From Faecalicatena_A orotica (GTDB taxonomy: Bacteria; Bacillota; Clostridia; Lachnospirales; Lachnospiraceae): DNA of 64,000 bases. Below the pieces are notes generated by a model, which was not told the DNA's origin, did no database searches, and worked only from the letters and a program-made list of their open reading frames with translations. Location: assembly GCF_040545875.1 (NCBI RefSeq), contig NZ_JBEPMR010000016.1; one strand, 5' to 3'. The position numbers were made by a program, and so were the translations under genes. The number at the start of each line of letters is the position of its first letter. Position 1 is the first letter of the stretch. This document shows, in pieces, positions 24,350 through 33,574 of this stretch.

Positions 24350-24919
24350 TCATTTTGGCATCTCCCAATTAATTTTTTTCTTTCGGAGTTTTAAGTCGAA
24401 ATTTTTCATTGTTGCTGCATCCAATAGTAATCCAGCGACAAAGGCGCTCTTTTCTTTGAGCGTAATTGTCTCCATATCAGGTTTACAGTCAATTTCTTTA
24501 AGTACCGCTTGTAGGTCTTGCAGTTCCAACAGGTTGACCGCTACACAAAAGAGTGTCTTTTTGCGGCCATCATTATAATTAGATAATAAAACCTCCAGAA
24601 TCTTGGCCTTCTCCGCCTGCTCAGCATTATAAGCGTCTATCCCAAGGCGTTTGGCCTTTTCCATATCGAATTTTCGATTTCGATGTGTTATAAAGGAATC
24701 AAAATCGTCAATAAGATCGTATTTTTCACAAGGATATTTGCTGCATTGGAAGCAGTATTCAACACCGACATGTTCCATGCTGCACCTTGCAATTTTACAT
24801 GGCTGATTTCCTTCGCCACCGCCACAGCCGGGGCAGTTTTTATTCAAAAACATGGGGCAAAGCCCACAATTCAAACCGCAGAGGGAAAATAATTGATTTT
24901 GCCGGTTAAATCCTTTCAT
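24350..24919 (-). CDS. DUF3795 Cys-rich protein
   Basis: 189 residues, ATG behind TTAAGGAGGTTCC. The N-terminal 70 residues carry a dense Cys array: LCGLNCGLCPMF, CPGCGGG, CKIARCSMEH, CFQCSKYPCEKY. This suggests zinc or iron-sulfur binding, as in DUF3795. The rest is helical. It is the first gene of the three-gene unit with IbrA-like and IbrB-like proteins. An iron-sulfur or sulfur-relay role alongside a PAPS-reductase-type enzyme is attractive but is only an inference. Confidence 0.85.
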   Translation of the reverse strand: MKGFNRQNQLFSLCGLNCGLCPMFLNKNCPGCGGGEGNQPCKIARCSMEHVGVEYCFQCSKYPCEKYDLIDDFDSFITHRNRKFDMEKAKRLGIDAYNAEQAEKAKILEVLLSNYNDGRKKTLFCVAVNLLELQDLQAVLKEIDCKPDMETITLKEKSAFVAGLLLDAATMKNFDLKLRKKKINWEMPK

Positions 24920-25316
24920 GGAACCTCCTTAAACAGCCTACCTGCAAACAGTTATGATAAGCTTTAATAATGCTTGACCTAACACAGTGGGAAATTTAAA
25001 AATTTAGAACTCATATCTTGTACCATGTGAGAGCAGCAGGCTATCTGTCAATTCCACACGCAAAATGATGGTGTTTTCATCGTTAAAATCAGTATGACCG
25101 TTTCAATCTATTTAGCAAAGACCTTTTTTAGCTTTTCAGCAATCACACAATTCTTTTTTTCCGAAATAACCCAGACTGGTGCCGTTCCCATCCGTTATAT
25201 ACTGGACTACACGGTCCGAATGCTTTACTCTTTTGCGGTTACATTTGGAATAGACGCTAAGCCTATATCTTTCCTGAATTACAATAACCTCTGCACAGGC
25301 ACTTTTAGGGATAGAT
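24920..25316. other. 397-base gap with gene relic
   Basis: A 58-codon minus-strand frame from about 25313 to the stop at 25136-25138 reads coherently (AEVIVIQERYRLSVYSKCNR, QYITDGNGTSLGYFGKK) but has no start codon. It is followed in another frame by IILRVELTDSLLLSHGTRYEF, ending near 25010. This is probably one decayed gene immediately after the hybrid kinase. Family not recognised. Confidence 0.35.
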
Positions 25317-27875
25317 TTATATTAAAAATCTTTTCAATAAGCGGGTCAATTCTATGACATCGATCGGCTTTGCTATATGGGCATTCATACCACACTCCAG
25401 ACAATGCTGTATATCATCAGAAAAAGCATCCGCGCTCATAGCTATAATTGGAACAGATAGGGCATTAGGATGATTCAGTCCGCGGATAGCTTTTGTGGCC
25501 TCATACCCTGTCATATGCGGCATCCGTATATCCATAAGAATGGCATCGTAATATCCCTCTGGTGATCTTTGGAACTTGTCCAGACATATCTGGCCATCCT
25601 CTGCCCAATCCAGTTCCACGCCTAAATCGGACAGTAATTCTTTAGCAACTTCCCAGTTCAGTTCATTATCCTCGGCAAGCAGGATACGGCGTCCGGATAG
25701 ATCGATATTGGGGTTCAATGTCTGATCATTTTCTGTTTCAGCGCCCATATACTGACGCAAAGCATGATACAGCGTGGATTTAAAAAGGGGTTTGGAAATA
25801 AAACCACTAATACCCGCTTCACGAGCCTCCGCTTCAAATTCACTCCAGTCATATGCAGAAATCAGCAAAATCGGCACTTCATCTCCTAAATTACGTCGGA
25901 TTTCCTTTGCAACCTGAATCCCATTCATGCCTGGCAGTTTCCAATCAAGTAGAATGATTTGATAATCATCTCTCTTTTTATGGTGTTGAATTACCAGATC
26001 TATCGCTTTTTCTCCACTTAATGTCCATTCTGCTTTTATTCCGATCGATTTTAGTGCGTCCGTTGCTGTCTCACATAACAATTCGTCATCATCAACCACC
26101 AGCATATTCCACGAGGGAAGAACCATATCCATCTCCTCGGCAACCGCTTTTTCAAAATCAAACCTGAGAAAGAACTCGGTGCCTTTATCAAGTTCACTTT
26201 TTATGTCAATGGTTCCCTCCATCGCGTCCACAATGTACTTGGTAATCGCCATTCCCAAACCGGCACCCTCAGTTTTATGTATTCTGGCTCCATCCGCACG
26301 GCTATAGGATTCATATATTTTTTTCAGGAAATCTGGCGACATACCAATTCCGTTATCCTTGACCTTAATATGAGTTCGGACATAGTTTTCTCCTTTCGGA
26401 GATTTTTCTTCAGAGAGGGATAATTGTATCGAACCTCCCTCCGGTGTATACTTTGTTGCGTTCGATAAAAGGTTTAACAAAACCTGATTCAAGCGTACTC
26501 CATCGCACCACACATTTTCGGTTAAGATATTTTCAACATGTATGTCAAAGGTTTGCTTTTTTGTCTTAACCTGTGGCTGCATAATATTAACGATTCCTTC
26601 AACAACTTCCTTTAATGAAATTTGTTCTGTTGTTAAAGTTAATTTCCCGCTTTCAATTTTAGACATATCCAAAACATCATTGATCAGCCCTAATAGATGT
26701 TTACTTGATAATGTAATTTTTCTCAGGCAGTTCTGTACCTGTTTCCGGTCATCTATGTGAGCTGTGGCAATTGCGGTCATGCCTACGATTGCATTCATGG
26801 GCGTACGGATATCGTGGCTCATATTTGCTAAAAATTCGCTTTTGGCTTTGTTCGCTTCAAGAGCCGACTGCCGGGCCTTCTCCAATTCATGCACCTGAGA
26901 ACGGGTTATGGAGAAATACCGAAGAAAAATCAATGTTAGGATAATCAAAACAGAAGCACAAGACAATAATGTCATGAACATACGCTGGCTACTCAGATTG
27001 TTTATGGAATCGTCCAATATACCATAAGGCATAACCGACACTAAATACCACTCAGAACAGGGTAATGACATACCGTATATTTGCCGTTCCTCACCATTTA
27101 CTTCAAGTGTTGTGGTAAATTCTTTATGGTTTTTTAGTGCAGCACCAAATTCTTTAACTGAATTTTCTACAGATAACTCCTTGGCCGTAGAATCAAGCTG
27201 CTTTTGTAGTTGTTCAAAGAAATGACACAACTCCGTGTTAGAGTTCTGTATTACAAAACTACCGTCTGACCTGATGATATGATAATACATTAACTGCCCG
27301 CCATCTGCTGTGAAAAGGAAGTCGGTAACATATTCCAGAGGGACAGCTGCGATCAGGCCCGTGCTCTTATCGCCATTGTTCATCGGATAAGCAGCGTCAA
27401 CGCCAAACAATACCACCTCATTTCCAGAAGAATCAACACCTACAGCGACTCGTTGTTCTCCATGTAATAATGCTTCTACAAAAGGTTCTGGATTAAGTGG
27501 CTGTATGGATTCTCCATAAAGTGTCTGAAACTCTCCCTCGACAGAACAAAGCGCTAAATAGTCAAATCCCCTAACCTGCGCCCTGAAGATGAGTTCCTCA
27601 TATAGAGACTCCTTATCCTGGTTATCTGCTGAAACAACAGAAACAACGCCGCTGACCTGATCAAAACGCAGTTTAATCACAGTTTCAAAGTGTCTGGACA
27701 TCTCTTTATTCATTCCAGACATATAAATATTTCCAATTTCATAAACGGCATGTTTACTTTTTCGGTTCATATAGATTCCGAGCAGACTGAAAATAATAAT
27801 ACTAAAGATTAAAAGTCCAATGAAACTGTATATCAGAAAACGTGTTGTAGAATCCTTGGTTTTACTATTTCTCAT
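25317..27875 (-). CDS. Hybrid sensor histidine kinase with two receiver domains
   Basis: 852 residues, ATG behind GGGAGGAATAACAACA. Membrane helices at about 13-35 and 298-318 flank a large extracellular Cache-like sensor. The kinase core has NMSHDIRTPMNAIVGM (H-box), NLLSNATKYTPEGG (N-box) and GAGLGMAI. Two receiver domains follow: NMLVVDDDELL with LLDWKLPGMNG (about 600-715), and RILLAEDNELNWE with ILMDIRMPHMTG (about 735-850). The order HK-REC-REC, with a separate HPt protein encoded 5 bases upstream, indicates a multistep phosphorelay. Output is probably the REC/HD-GYP/GGDEF gene(s) in the same cluster. Confidence 0.93.
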   Translation of the reverse strand: MRNSKTKDSTTRFLIYSFIGLLIFSIIIFSLLGIYMNRKSKHAVYEIGNIYMSGMNKEMSRHFETVIKLRFDQVSGVVSVVSADNQDKESLYEELIFRAQVRGFDYLALCSVEGEFQTLYGESIQPLNPEPFVEALLHGEQRVAVGVDSSGNEVVLFGVDAAYPMNNGDKSTGLIAAVPLEYVTDFLFTADGGQLMYYHIIRSDGSFVIQNSNTELCHFFEQLQKQLDSTAKELSVENSVKEFGAALKNHKEFTTTLEVNGEERQIYGMSLPCSEWYLVSVMPYGILDDSINNLSSQRMFMTLLSCASVLIILTLIFLRYFSITRSQVHELEKARQSALEANKAKSEFLANMSHDIRTPMNAIVGMTAIATAHIDDRKQVQNCLRKITLSSKHLLGLINDVLDMSKIESGKLTLTTEQISLKEVVEGIVNIMQPQVKTKKQTFDIHVENILTENVWCDGVRLNQVLLNLLSNATKYTPEGGSIQLSLSEEKSPKGENYVRTHIKVKDNGIGMSPDFLKKIYESYSRADGARIHKTEGAGLGMAITKYIVDAMEGTIDIKSELDKGTEFFLRFDFEKAVAEEMDMVLPSWNMLVVDDDELLCETATDALKSIGIKAEWTLSGEKAIDLVIQHHKKRDDYQIILLDWKLPGMNGIQVAKEIRRNLGDEVPILLISAYDWSEFEAEAREAGISGFISKPLFKSTLYHALRQYMGAETENDQTLNPNIDLSGRRILLAEDNELNWEVAKELLSDLGVELDWAEDGQICLDKFQRSPEGYYDAILMDIRMPHMTGYEATKAIRGLNHPNALSVPIIAMSADAFSDDIQHCLECGMNAHIAKPIDVIELTRLLKRFLI

Positions 27876-27880
27876 TGTTG

Positions 27881-28243
27881 TTATTCCTCCCTGGAATTCT
27901 TAAAATCTTTAATAACATTGATGGTTTCATAGTAATCCTTTGATAATTTCGGCATCATATCGACAGCCTTATTCCAAGCGTTTTCTTTTAATGCGTTAGT
28001 TACCAAACTACTACTTTCAAATAATCTGGTAAAAGAAAGATTCTGACAAATTCCTTTGAGTGTATGAACGGCTCTTAGAGCCTCTTCATAGTCCTTATTC
28101 TCCATAGACGCTTCAAACAAATGAAAGCTTTTATCGTCCAGGAATTTATACATAAATTTCTGAACGATTTGCTCACGGCGCAGTCTACCCAGCACTTCAT
28201 CAAAATCGCCGCCCAATTTTATATAACAATCTTTTAGATTCAT
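27881..28243 (-). CDS. HPt phosphotransfer protein
   Basis: About 120 residues; ATG at 28243 (GTG two codons upstream is closer to AAAGGAGGAATT and is also possible). The four-helix HPt domain has the phosphorylated His in ALRAVHTLKGICQNLSF. It lies between the hybrid kinase and the GGDEF gene and would shuttle phosphate between receiver domains. Confidence 0.9.
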   Translation of the reverse strand: MNLKDCYIKLGGDFDEVLGRLRREQIVQKFMYKFLDDKSFHLFEASMENKDYEEALRAVHTLKGICQNLSFTRLFESSSLVTNALKENAWNKAVDMMPKLSKDYYETINVIKDFKNSREE

Positions 28244-28261
28244 AATCACAATTCCTCCTTT

Positions 28262-29551
28262 TTAAATGCTGCCTACACTGCCTACCATCTCGTTCAGAAA
28301 ACAAATGGTCACCTGATTTTTTTGTTTTTTTGATTGATACATCATATTGTCTGCAACTTTGAACAGTTTTTTTGCAGTTCCGCTTCCATATGCTCCACCT
28401 ATGCTTACAGACATATGTAGTTCGGGATGTCCATCAATTATCAGACCATCAACAGAACGCCTGATCCTCTCCAGTTTTTTCTCAAATGTCTCTTGGGGTA
28501 TACCGAAAAAGATGATTACAAATTCATCGCCGCCATAACGGATAACTGCATCTGTTTTTCGCACACAGGATAAAACAGTTTGTGCAATGTTCTGCAATAC
28601 GATATCGCCAACATCGTGGCCATAATTATCATTGATGTACTTAAAATTATCCACATCTATTACCACCATTGCCTGAATATCATCTGCGCCTTGAAAATGC
28701 TCGTCATAATAGCGGCGATTATAAATACTGGTTAAGGAATCAATATATAATAATTGCAGTTGCTGCTGTTTGCGAGACAAGACGGTGTATTTTTCATAAG
28801 AAAACAGCCTATCGTAGTCTATTTTATTTCTTATATCCTGAATATTTTTAGCCTCTTGTTCCTGAGAGGCATCCATTAGTTCGTTTTCAAGTGTATCGGC
28901 AATTTCTTGCAGACACAGTAAAAGAGAAGGATTAAATGCACCGCATTGTCCTTCTAAAATCATTTTCAAAGCTTCTTCATGTGGATAAGCTTTCTTATAG
29001 CAACGCTCACTGGTCAAGGCATCGTATACATCGGCCAGCGCAACCACTTGAGCGGCTATGGGAATTTCGTCTCCCTTTAATCCATCCGGGTAACCATTGC
29101 CATCATACCTTTCGTGGTGCCATCGGCAGATCTCAGAAGCCACCTTGACAAGCGGATCTTCCTGCTGTTCTATGGGCAGGTCTAACAGCATGTTAGCACC
29201 GATCACTGAGTGCGTTTTTATCACTTCAAATTCCTCTGCCGTAAGTCGGCTGGGTTTATTTAATATTGCATCTGAAATTGAGATTTTCCCAATATCATGC
29301 AGCGCAGAAGCAGTGCTGATCAAAGAAATATCTGCTTTAGACAAAGGATATTGATCTGTCAGCTGAACCAACTGCTTCAGCAAATATTTTGTAATCGTAT
29401 TAACATGCAGTATATGTAGGCCGCTCTCTCCATTACGAAATTCCACAATATGAGACAGAATTGAGATCATCAACTTATTATTCTTTTCCTGCTCGTGAAA
29501 TTGTTCTGCAATAATTTTTTCAAGGCGCTGCTGCCTTGCGTATAAAAACAT
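28262..29551 (-). CDS. HD-GYP plus GGDEF protein, C-terminal part of a gene split by TGA
   Basis: 429 residues as an open frame. Residues about 30-215 are an HD-GYP phosphodiesterase domain (ALHDIGKISISDAI, WHHERYDGNGYPDGLKGDEI). Residues about 265-425 are a diguanylate cyclase domain with the active motif RYGGDEFVIIF. Both c-di-GMP synthesis and breakdown motifs look intact. The frame continues upstream without a shift through a single TGA at 29594-29596 into the receiver domain at 29594-29914, so the ancestral protein was REC-HD-GYP-GGDEF. It is unclear whether this half is translated from an internal start (ATG at 29551 has no clear ribosome site). Confidence 0.75.
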   Translation of the reverse strand: MFLYARQQRLEKIIAEQFHEQEKNNKLMISILSHIVEFRNGESGLHILHVNTITKYLLKQLVQLTDQYPLSKADISLISTASALHDIGKISISDAILNKPSRLTAEEFEVIKTHSVIGANMLLDLPIEQQEDPLVKVASEICRWHHERYDGNGYPDGLKGDEIPIAAQVVALADVYDALTSERCYKKAYPHEEALKMILEGQCGAFNPSLLLCLQEIADTLENELMDASQEQEAKNIQDIRNKIDYDRLFSYEKYTVLSRKQQQLQLLYIDSLTSIYNRRYYDEHFQGADDIQAMVVIDVDNFKYINDNYGHDVGDIVLQNIAQTVLSCVRKTDAVIRYGGDEFVIIFFGIPQETFEKKLERIRRSVDGLIIDGHPELHMSVSIGGAYGSGTAKKLFKVADNMMYQSKKQKNQVTICFLNEMVGSVGSI

Positions 29552-29593
29552 CGTATTAGAAATTCGACGCTGGACAATGGTTGAATCAAAAGG

Positions 29594-29914
29594 TCAGCTG
29601 ATATAGTCAAAAGCCCCCAAGTCATAGGCCCTCTTTATATTAGCAGGAGTGTCATCAGCAGAAATCATAATAACAGCGAAGGTGTCATTCCAATGGTATT
29701 TGTTTATGTAAGCTAATACTTCAAATCCGTCCATTTCAGGCATCATAATGTCCAAAAGCAAAAGGGAGAAATCTGCTCTTTGCTTTGAAAGGAGAGAAAT
29801 TGCTTCCACACCATTCTCAGCCTCAACCACATCATATCGCTCTTCCAAAATATCTACCAAAAGAGCTCGGTTCATTTCTGAATCGTCCACAATTAAAATT
29901 TTTTGTTTATCCAT
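29594..29914 (-). CDS. Receiver domain, N-terminal part of a gene split by TGA
   Basis: 106 residues starting MDKQKILIVDDSEMNRALL with phosphoacceptor Asp in LLLDIMMPEMDG. It stops after AFDYIS, where this family continues with (R/K)PFD; the next in-frame codons read PFDSTIVQRRIS. The stop is TGA; one C-to-T change from CGA (Arg) would create it. The truncated receiver lacks its final helix and the conserved Lys/Arg-Pro. It is a nonsense mutation, a sequencing error or, least likely, readthrough. Confidence 0.75.
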   Translation of the reverse strand: MDKQKILIVDDSEMNRALLVDILEERYDVVEAENGVEAISLLSKQRADFSLLLLDIMMPEMDGFEVLAYINKYHWNDTFAVIMISADDTPANIKRAYDLGAFDYIS

Positions 29915-30024
29915 GATACTTAAACTCTTTCCTAATAATTTTGCATTTTTATTATAAATGTTATCCTAACATACTGGCAATATCCATATTGGTAAGGTGT
30001 ACAAATAGGTAAGCGTTTTTTATA

Positions 30025-30053
30025 CTGACAAAATAGGTTCACCATGATATAAT
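30025..30053 (+). promoter_or_regulatory. Sigma-A promoter of the two-GntR regulator
   Basis: CTGACA (-35, 30025-30030), 17-base spacer, TATAAT (-10, 30048-30053), about 20 bases before the ribosome site of the regulator at 30075. Confidence 0.7.
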
Positions 30054-30074
30054 TAAACAGATAGGAGGCAAGTT

Positions 30075-31538
30075 ATGAAACCACAAGAAACAAAATTTGA
30101 ATTTGTATATAATGAAATTAAGCAGTGTATTTTAGATGGACAGATATCTCATGGAAATGCTTTGCCATCTTCAAGGATGTATTGCGAACAATTCCATGTT
30201 AGCAGATATACGATTAACCGTGTTTTCGAAGCATTGAGGGCGGAAGGACTGGTTGATATCCAGCCTCGCCTTGCGCCGATTGTTATTTCAACAAAAGATA
30301 CCTGTAATTCATCAAGCACTGTTTTTGAGATTCTAAAACAAAAGGAATGTATTTTACAGGTATATCAAACTTTTGCCCTAATACTGCCTTCACTTTTGGT
30401 TTTTTCCTTACAGGGATGTGATGTGGAGGTACTGCCTTACTATAAACAGGCTGTGAAAGCATTGCGTTTAGGATATACTGCTGGTGGATGGCGTCCTCCT
30501 TCCAAATTAGGATATGAGATATTAAGAATAGGCGGTAATTCCCTATTCAGCGAACTCTACTCTACGTTTGGCCTTTATAATAAACTTACATTTTTTACAG
30601 AAGAGTGTACTTATTTCTCTAAGCATTTTTCACAGGAAGCAGTATCTGTAGCCAATGTCATTCCAGATGTCTTAAAAGGCGATGATCCACACATAAAGTA
30701 CAACCTGCTCTCAAATATGTATCAGAAACTTACGGAATTCATTGAAAATACCTTGAATTATCTGTCAGAGGCCACCCCAAAATGTCATTCACAAACTGGT
30801 TTAAGGTTTTCATGGAATCCCATGCGTGGTCAGGATTATTGTTACTCAAAAATTGTTGATGACTTGAATTTAAAAATCGGTCTTGGAGAGTATTCTGTTG
30901 GAATGTTTCTACCATATGAAAAGCAACTGGCCAACCAGTATGAGGTCTCTATATCGACGGTCAGAAAGGCATTATCAGAACTCGAGCAAAGAGGTTTTGT
31001 AAAGACATTAAATGGGAAAGGCACTATAGTGATAGAACCAGATGATACGAAACTTCATCAGCTGGCTCTTAATTCCGGATATGTAGAAAAATCACTACGT
31101 TACCTTCACGCCCTACAGCTAATGGTGCTAATCATTCGCCCGGCCGCTTTAGCTGCAACTCCACAGTTTACTAGTGAAGAACTAGACGAGTTGGCTGATA
31201 GATTTACTTCCTCTGATTCTGTTTATTTGGCAGATATTTTGGAAGCCATAATGAGAAATACCACGTTAGAACCTTTATATGTTATATTATCTGAAACTAA
31301 TCATCTTCTTGAATGGGGACACCATTTTGCTTATTATCCGTCCAAGAAACATACACTTTCACAACTCAACAAGCAAGTCATTCTTGCGCTTCAACAGTTA
31401 AGGGAAGGTAATGCAGACGCCTTTGCGGATAGCATAGCAGATTGTTATCGTTACAATTTGAGCCGTATGAAGAAGCATATGGTAGAAAAATATAAATTTC
31501 GTAATGTAGCTAATATTCGGGTTCCAGAAAAATACTAG
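30075..31538 (+). CDS. Transcription regulator with two GntR winged-helix domains
   Basis: 487 residues, ATG behind GATAGGAGGCAAGTT. The first GntR-type winged helix is at about 5-75 (LPSSRMYCEQFHVSRYTINR). A second is at about 255-330 (FLPYEKQLANQYEVSISTVR, KALSELEQRGFVKTLNGKG). A poorly recognised central region (about 80-250) separates them. The last 150 residues are helical and resemble an FCD-like or dimerisation part. Two complete GntR DNA-binding domains in one chain are unusual. It is the only large plus-strand gene here and is divergent from the phosphorelay/c-di-GMP cluster, which it probably controls. Confidence 0.85.
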   Translation: MKPQETKFEFVYNEIKQCILDGQISHGNALPSSRMYCEQFHVSRYTINRVFEALRAEGLVDIQPRLAPIVISTKDTCNSSSTVFEILKQKECILQVYQTFALILPSLLVFSLQGCDVEVLPYYKQAVKALRLGYTAGGWRPPSKLGYEILRIGGNSLFSELYSTFGLYNKLTFFTEECTYFSKHFSQEAVSVANVIPDVLKGDDPHIKYNLLSNMYQKLTEFIENTLNYLSEATPKCHSQTGLRFSWNPMRGQDYCYSKIVDDLNLKIGLGEYSVGMFLPYEKQLANQYEVSISTVRKALSELEQRGFVKTLNGKGTIVIEPDDTKLHQLALNSGYVEKSLRYLHALQLMVLIIRPAALAATPQFTSEELDELADRFTSSDSVYLADILEAIMRNTTLEPLYVILSETNHLLEWGHHFAYYPSKKHTLSQLNKQVILALQQLREGNADAFADSIADCYRYNLSRMKKHMVEKYKFRNVANIRVPEKY

Positions 31539-31574
31539 TTAGCAAGCTATAGAAATGGGTATCCTTTACGCTTG

Positions 31575-31623
31575 TTGGGGAGTTCTCCAAGCCCCCGCCG
31601 AACACCATGCAAAGCATGGTGTT
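31575..31623. repeat. Two adjacent inverted repeats
   Basis: TTGGGGAG/TTCTCCAA (31575-31590, one mismatch) is followed by a perfect 10-bp stem, AACACCATGC AAA GCATGGTGTT (31601-31623). They lie between the convergent ends of the GntR gene and the CD1108-like gene. They are not followed by a T run. A transcription barrier or a relic of an element end/oriT are possibilities. Confidence 0.5.
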
Positions 31624-31749
31624 TGCCGCGCTCTGGCAGACGCTTAAAAGTCAAGGACATAGCAAAATCCGTTCTCTTCTTTATGATTAGGTCAGCGTTT
31701 ACTTCTTAACAGTCATTTTTTAATAAATTATTTCATATACTTCAAGATA

Positions 31750-33537
31750 TCACCAATATACGACCCCATATCCCATAATGGAACCATCGCCTACAGGATA
31801 ACTGTTTTCCTTCACCTCATCTCCCGAATTTCCTTCGATGGTATACACAACTCCATTTTCACACCTTTCCACAATCCCCACATGATCGCTCTTCCCATCT
31901 CTGTTTCCATTCCTATCCGGCCAGTCAAAAAAGATGAATGTTCCTGCCGCAGGTGTATAATCCTGCTCTTTCCACTTGTTATGTTCTTTGAACCATGCAA
32001 TCCCGTCATCACACAGTGAAAACTTGGGCACTGCACCAGAATCTATCAAACCGCATTGATCCGCACACCAGCTAGCGAAACAGGCACACCATGCTTCCCT
32101 CTTTGTAAATCCATACCAGGACCAGAACTTTTGTCCTCCTTTATTTCCGATCTGTGTCTTCGCTATGGTTACGATCTGTTCATTCCCAAATAAACCGGCA
32201 AAGATATTTCCACCGGAATAATACCGCCTTACATGGGGCACATACTCCGGGTCGCCGTACCCTGACCAGCCATGAGATGCTGCCTGCTCCTGGCTGAACC
32301 GCTGGGCATTCTCCTGCGTATATCCCCCATAATTGCGTAACGCCCAGGATATGTACCCATTTCCATAATTATATCCCTGCCAGGATAATTCAAGCTTCCC
32401 CATATCAGAAGGCGTGGTACACCCGGCCTCCTGCACACAGGCTGCATAATACTGTACACCTACCTGAATCGAGTATTCCGGCTCTGTGATGGCATTGGGA
32501 ATATTCGGAAATCTGGTATTAAACGGACATTCACTGGACTGCATGGGGTCATTCCCCCTGCCTCCGGATTCCTGCATCATGATTGCCTGAAGGGAGGCTA
32601 CATACTCCGGGATACCATACTCAGATGCATACCTTTGTAACATGGGTGTGTAATTCAGTACCTCCTGGCTCAACGGTTCTGCACTTTGAGAACTCCCTGA
32701 AAACAAGGCTCCGCCAATGACACCCAGTATTATAATCAAAAATACAACTCCACCACCAGCCGATGCAAGAATCGTCCCCAAGCCTTTTATAGAAGTTATC
32801 ACCCCGTGTACTGCTGTTTTGATTCCCCGGACTGTTGTTTTAGCTGTCTTTGCTATCTTTACCGTTTCTGCAGGATTCAGAGCCTTGACAGCTGCCTGCT
32901 TCGCCGTCCTCATCACATGCAGATTTTGATATTGTGATACAGGCGGTTTGCTTGTCTTAATCTTCTCAAAAGGTACAGGGGAAGATTTCACGACTCTAGG
33001 AGTCACATTCACCTTCCTCCTCACAGAAGTCCGGATGGTTTTCTCTGCTTCCGGCTTTACCCTCACCTTTATCTGGGAACTTGTCTGTATCTGAGAACTT
33101 CCCTGTCTGGCAGGCGTCTTTCCCTGCTCTCCTGCTGCTTTAGCAGTTCTGTTTTCCTTCCCGGTTTGAAGTCCAGACTTTATCTCTTCTTCCGCTTCTT
33201 GGGCTGTTTCTGATGCTTCAGCAGCTGCTTCCGCTGTCCTATCCTCTTTTCTGCGCTCCCGCAGCTTCTCAAAAGACTTTTTCGCGGCCTTCCGCCCTGC
33301 GGCAGAGACAGCACCGCTCGACTTATATGCAGCCCATTCCTCTATAGATGATAGTTTTTCACTGCCATACTGGACAGGTGATTCCTGTCCAGCAGACGCC
33401 TCCGCTGCCTGAGTTACCCGGTTCTGCTTCTCTTTCAGTTCCAAGGCTGCTGACCGGACAAATTCTTTCGGCATTCTGGCAGCCGGATTCTTGAGCTTGG
33501 GGCTTCGGTTATGTTCCTTCATCTTGATATCCCGCAT
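31750..33537 (-). CDS. Conjugation cell-wall hydrolase: lysozyme-like plus CHAP (CD1108-like)
   Basis: 595 residues, ATG behind GAGAGGAGGTGAAGG. The N-terminal about 230 residues are low-complexity, basic and cytosolic. One membrane helix follows (about 265-285, VVFLIIILGVIGGALF). Then comes a lysozyme-like domain (LQAIMMQESGGRGNDPMQSS, catalytic Glu in QESGG) and a C-terminal CHAP amidase (REAWCACFASWCADQCG with the catalytic Cys, and SDHVGIVERCENG with the His). It opens the wall for the transfer channel, as CwlT-type proteins do. It is the last gene of the transfer module. Confidence 0.9.
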   Translation of the reverse strand: MRDIKMKEHNRSPKLKNPAARMPKEFVRSAALELKEKQNRVTQAAEASAGQESPVQYGSEKLSSIEEWAAYKSSGAVSAAGRKAAKKSFEKLRERRKEDRTAEAAAEASETAQEAEEEIKSGLQTGKENRTAKAAGEQGKTPARQGSSQIQTSSQIKVRVKPEAEKTIRTSVRRKVNVTPRVVKSSPVPFEKIKTSKPPVSQYQNLHVMRTAKQAAVKALNPAETVKIAKTAKTTVRGIKTAVHGVITSIKGLGTILASAGGGVVFLIIILGVIGGALFSGSSQSAEPLSQEVLNYTPMLQRYASEYGIPEYVASLQAIMMQESGGRGNDPMQSSECPFNTRFPNIPNAITEPEYSIQVGVQYYAACVQEAGCTTPSDMGKLELSWQGYNYGNGYISWALRNYGGYTQENAQRFSQEQAASHGWSGYGDPEYVPHVRRYYSGGNIFAGLFGNEQIVTIAKTQIGNKGGQKFWSWYGFTKREAWCACFASWCADQCGLIDSGAVPKFSLCDDGIAWFKEHNKWKEQDYTPAAGTFIFFDWPDRNGNRDGKSDHVGIVERCENGVVYTIEGNSGDEVKENSYPVGDGSIMGYGVVYW

Positions 33538-33574
33538 CCTTCACCTCCTCTCTGTGAGTAATCCATATAAAAAA

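Noticed and set aside
25094..25357. Plus-strand 87-residue hydrophobic frame
   Set aside because: It is antisense to the gene relic and to the 3' end of the hybrid kinase; no ribosome site.
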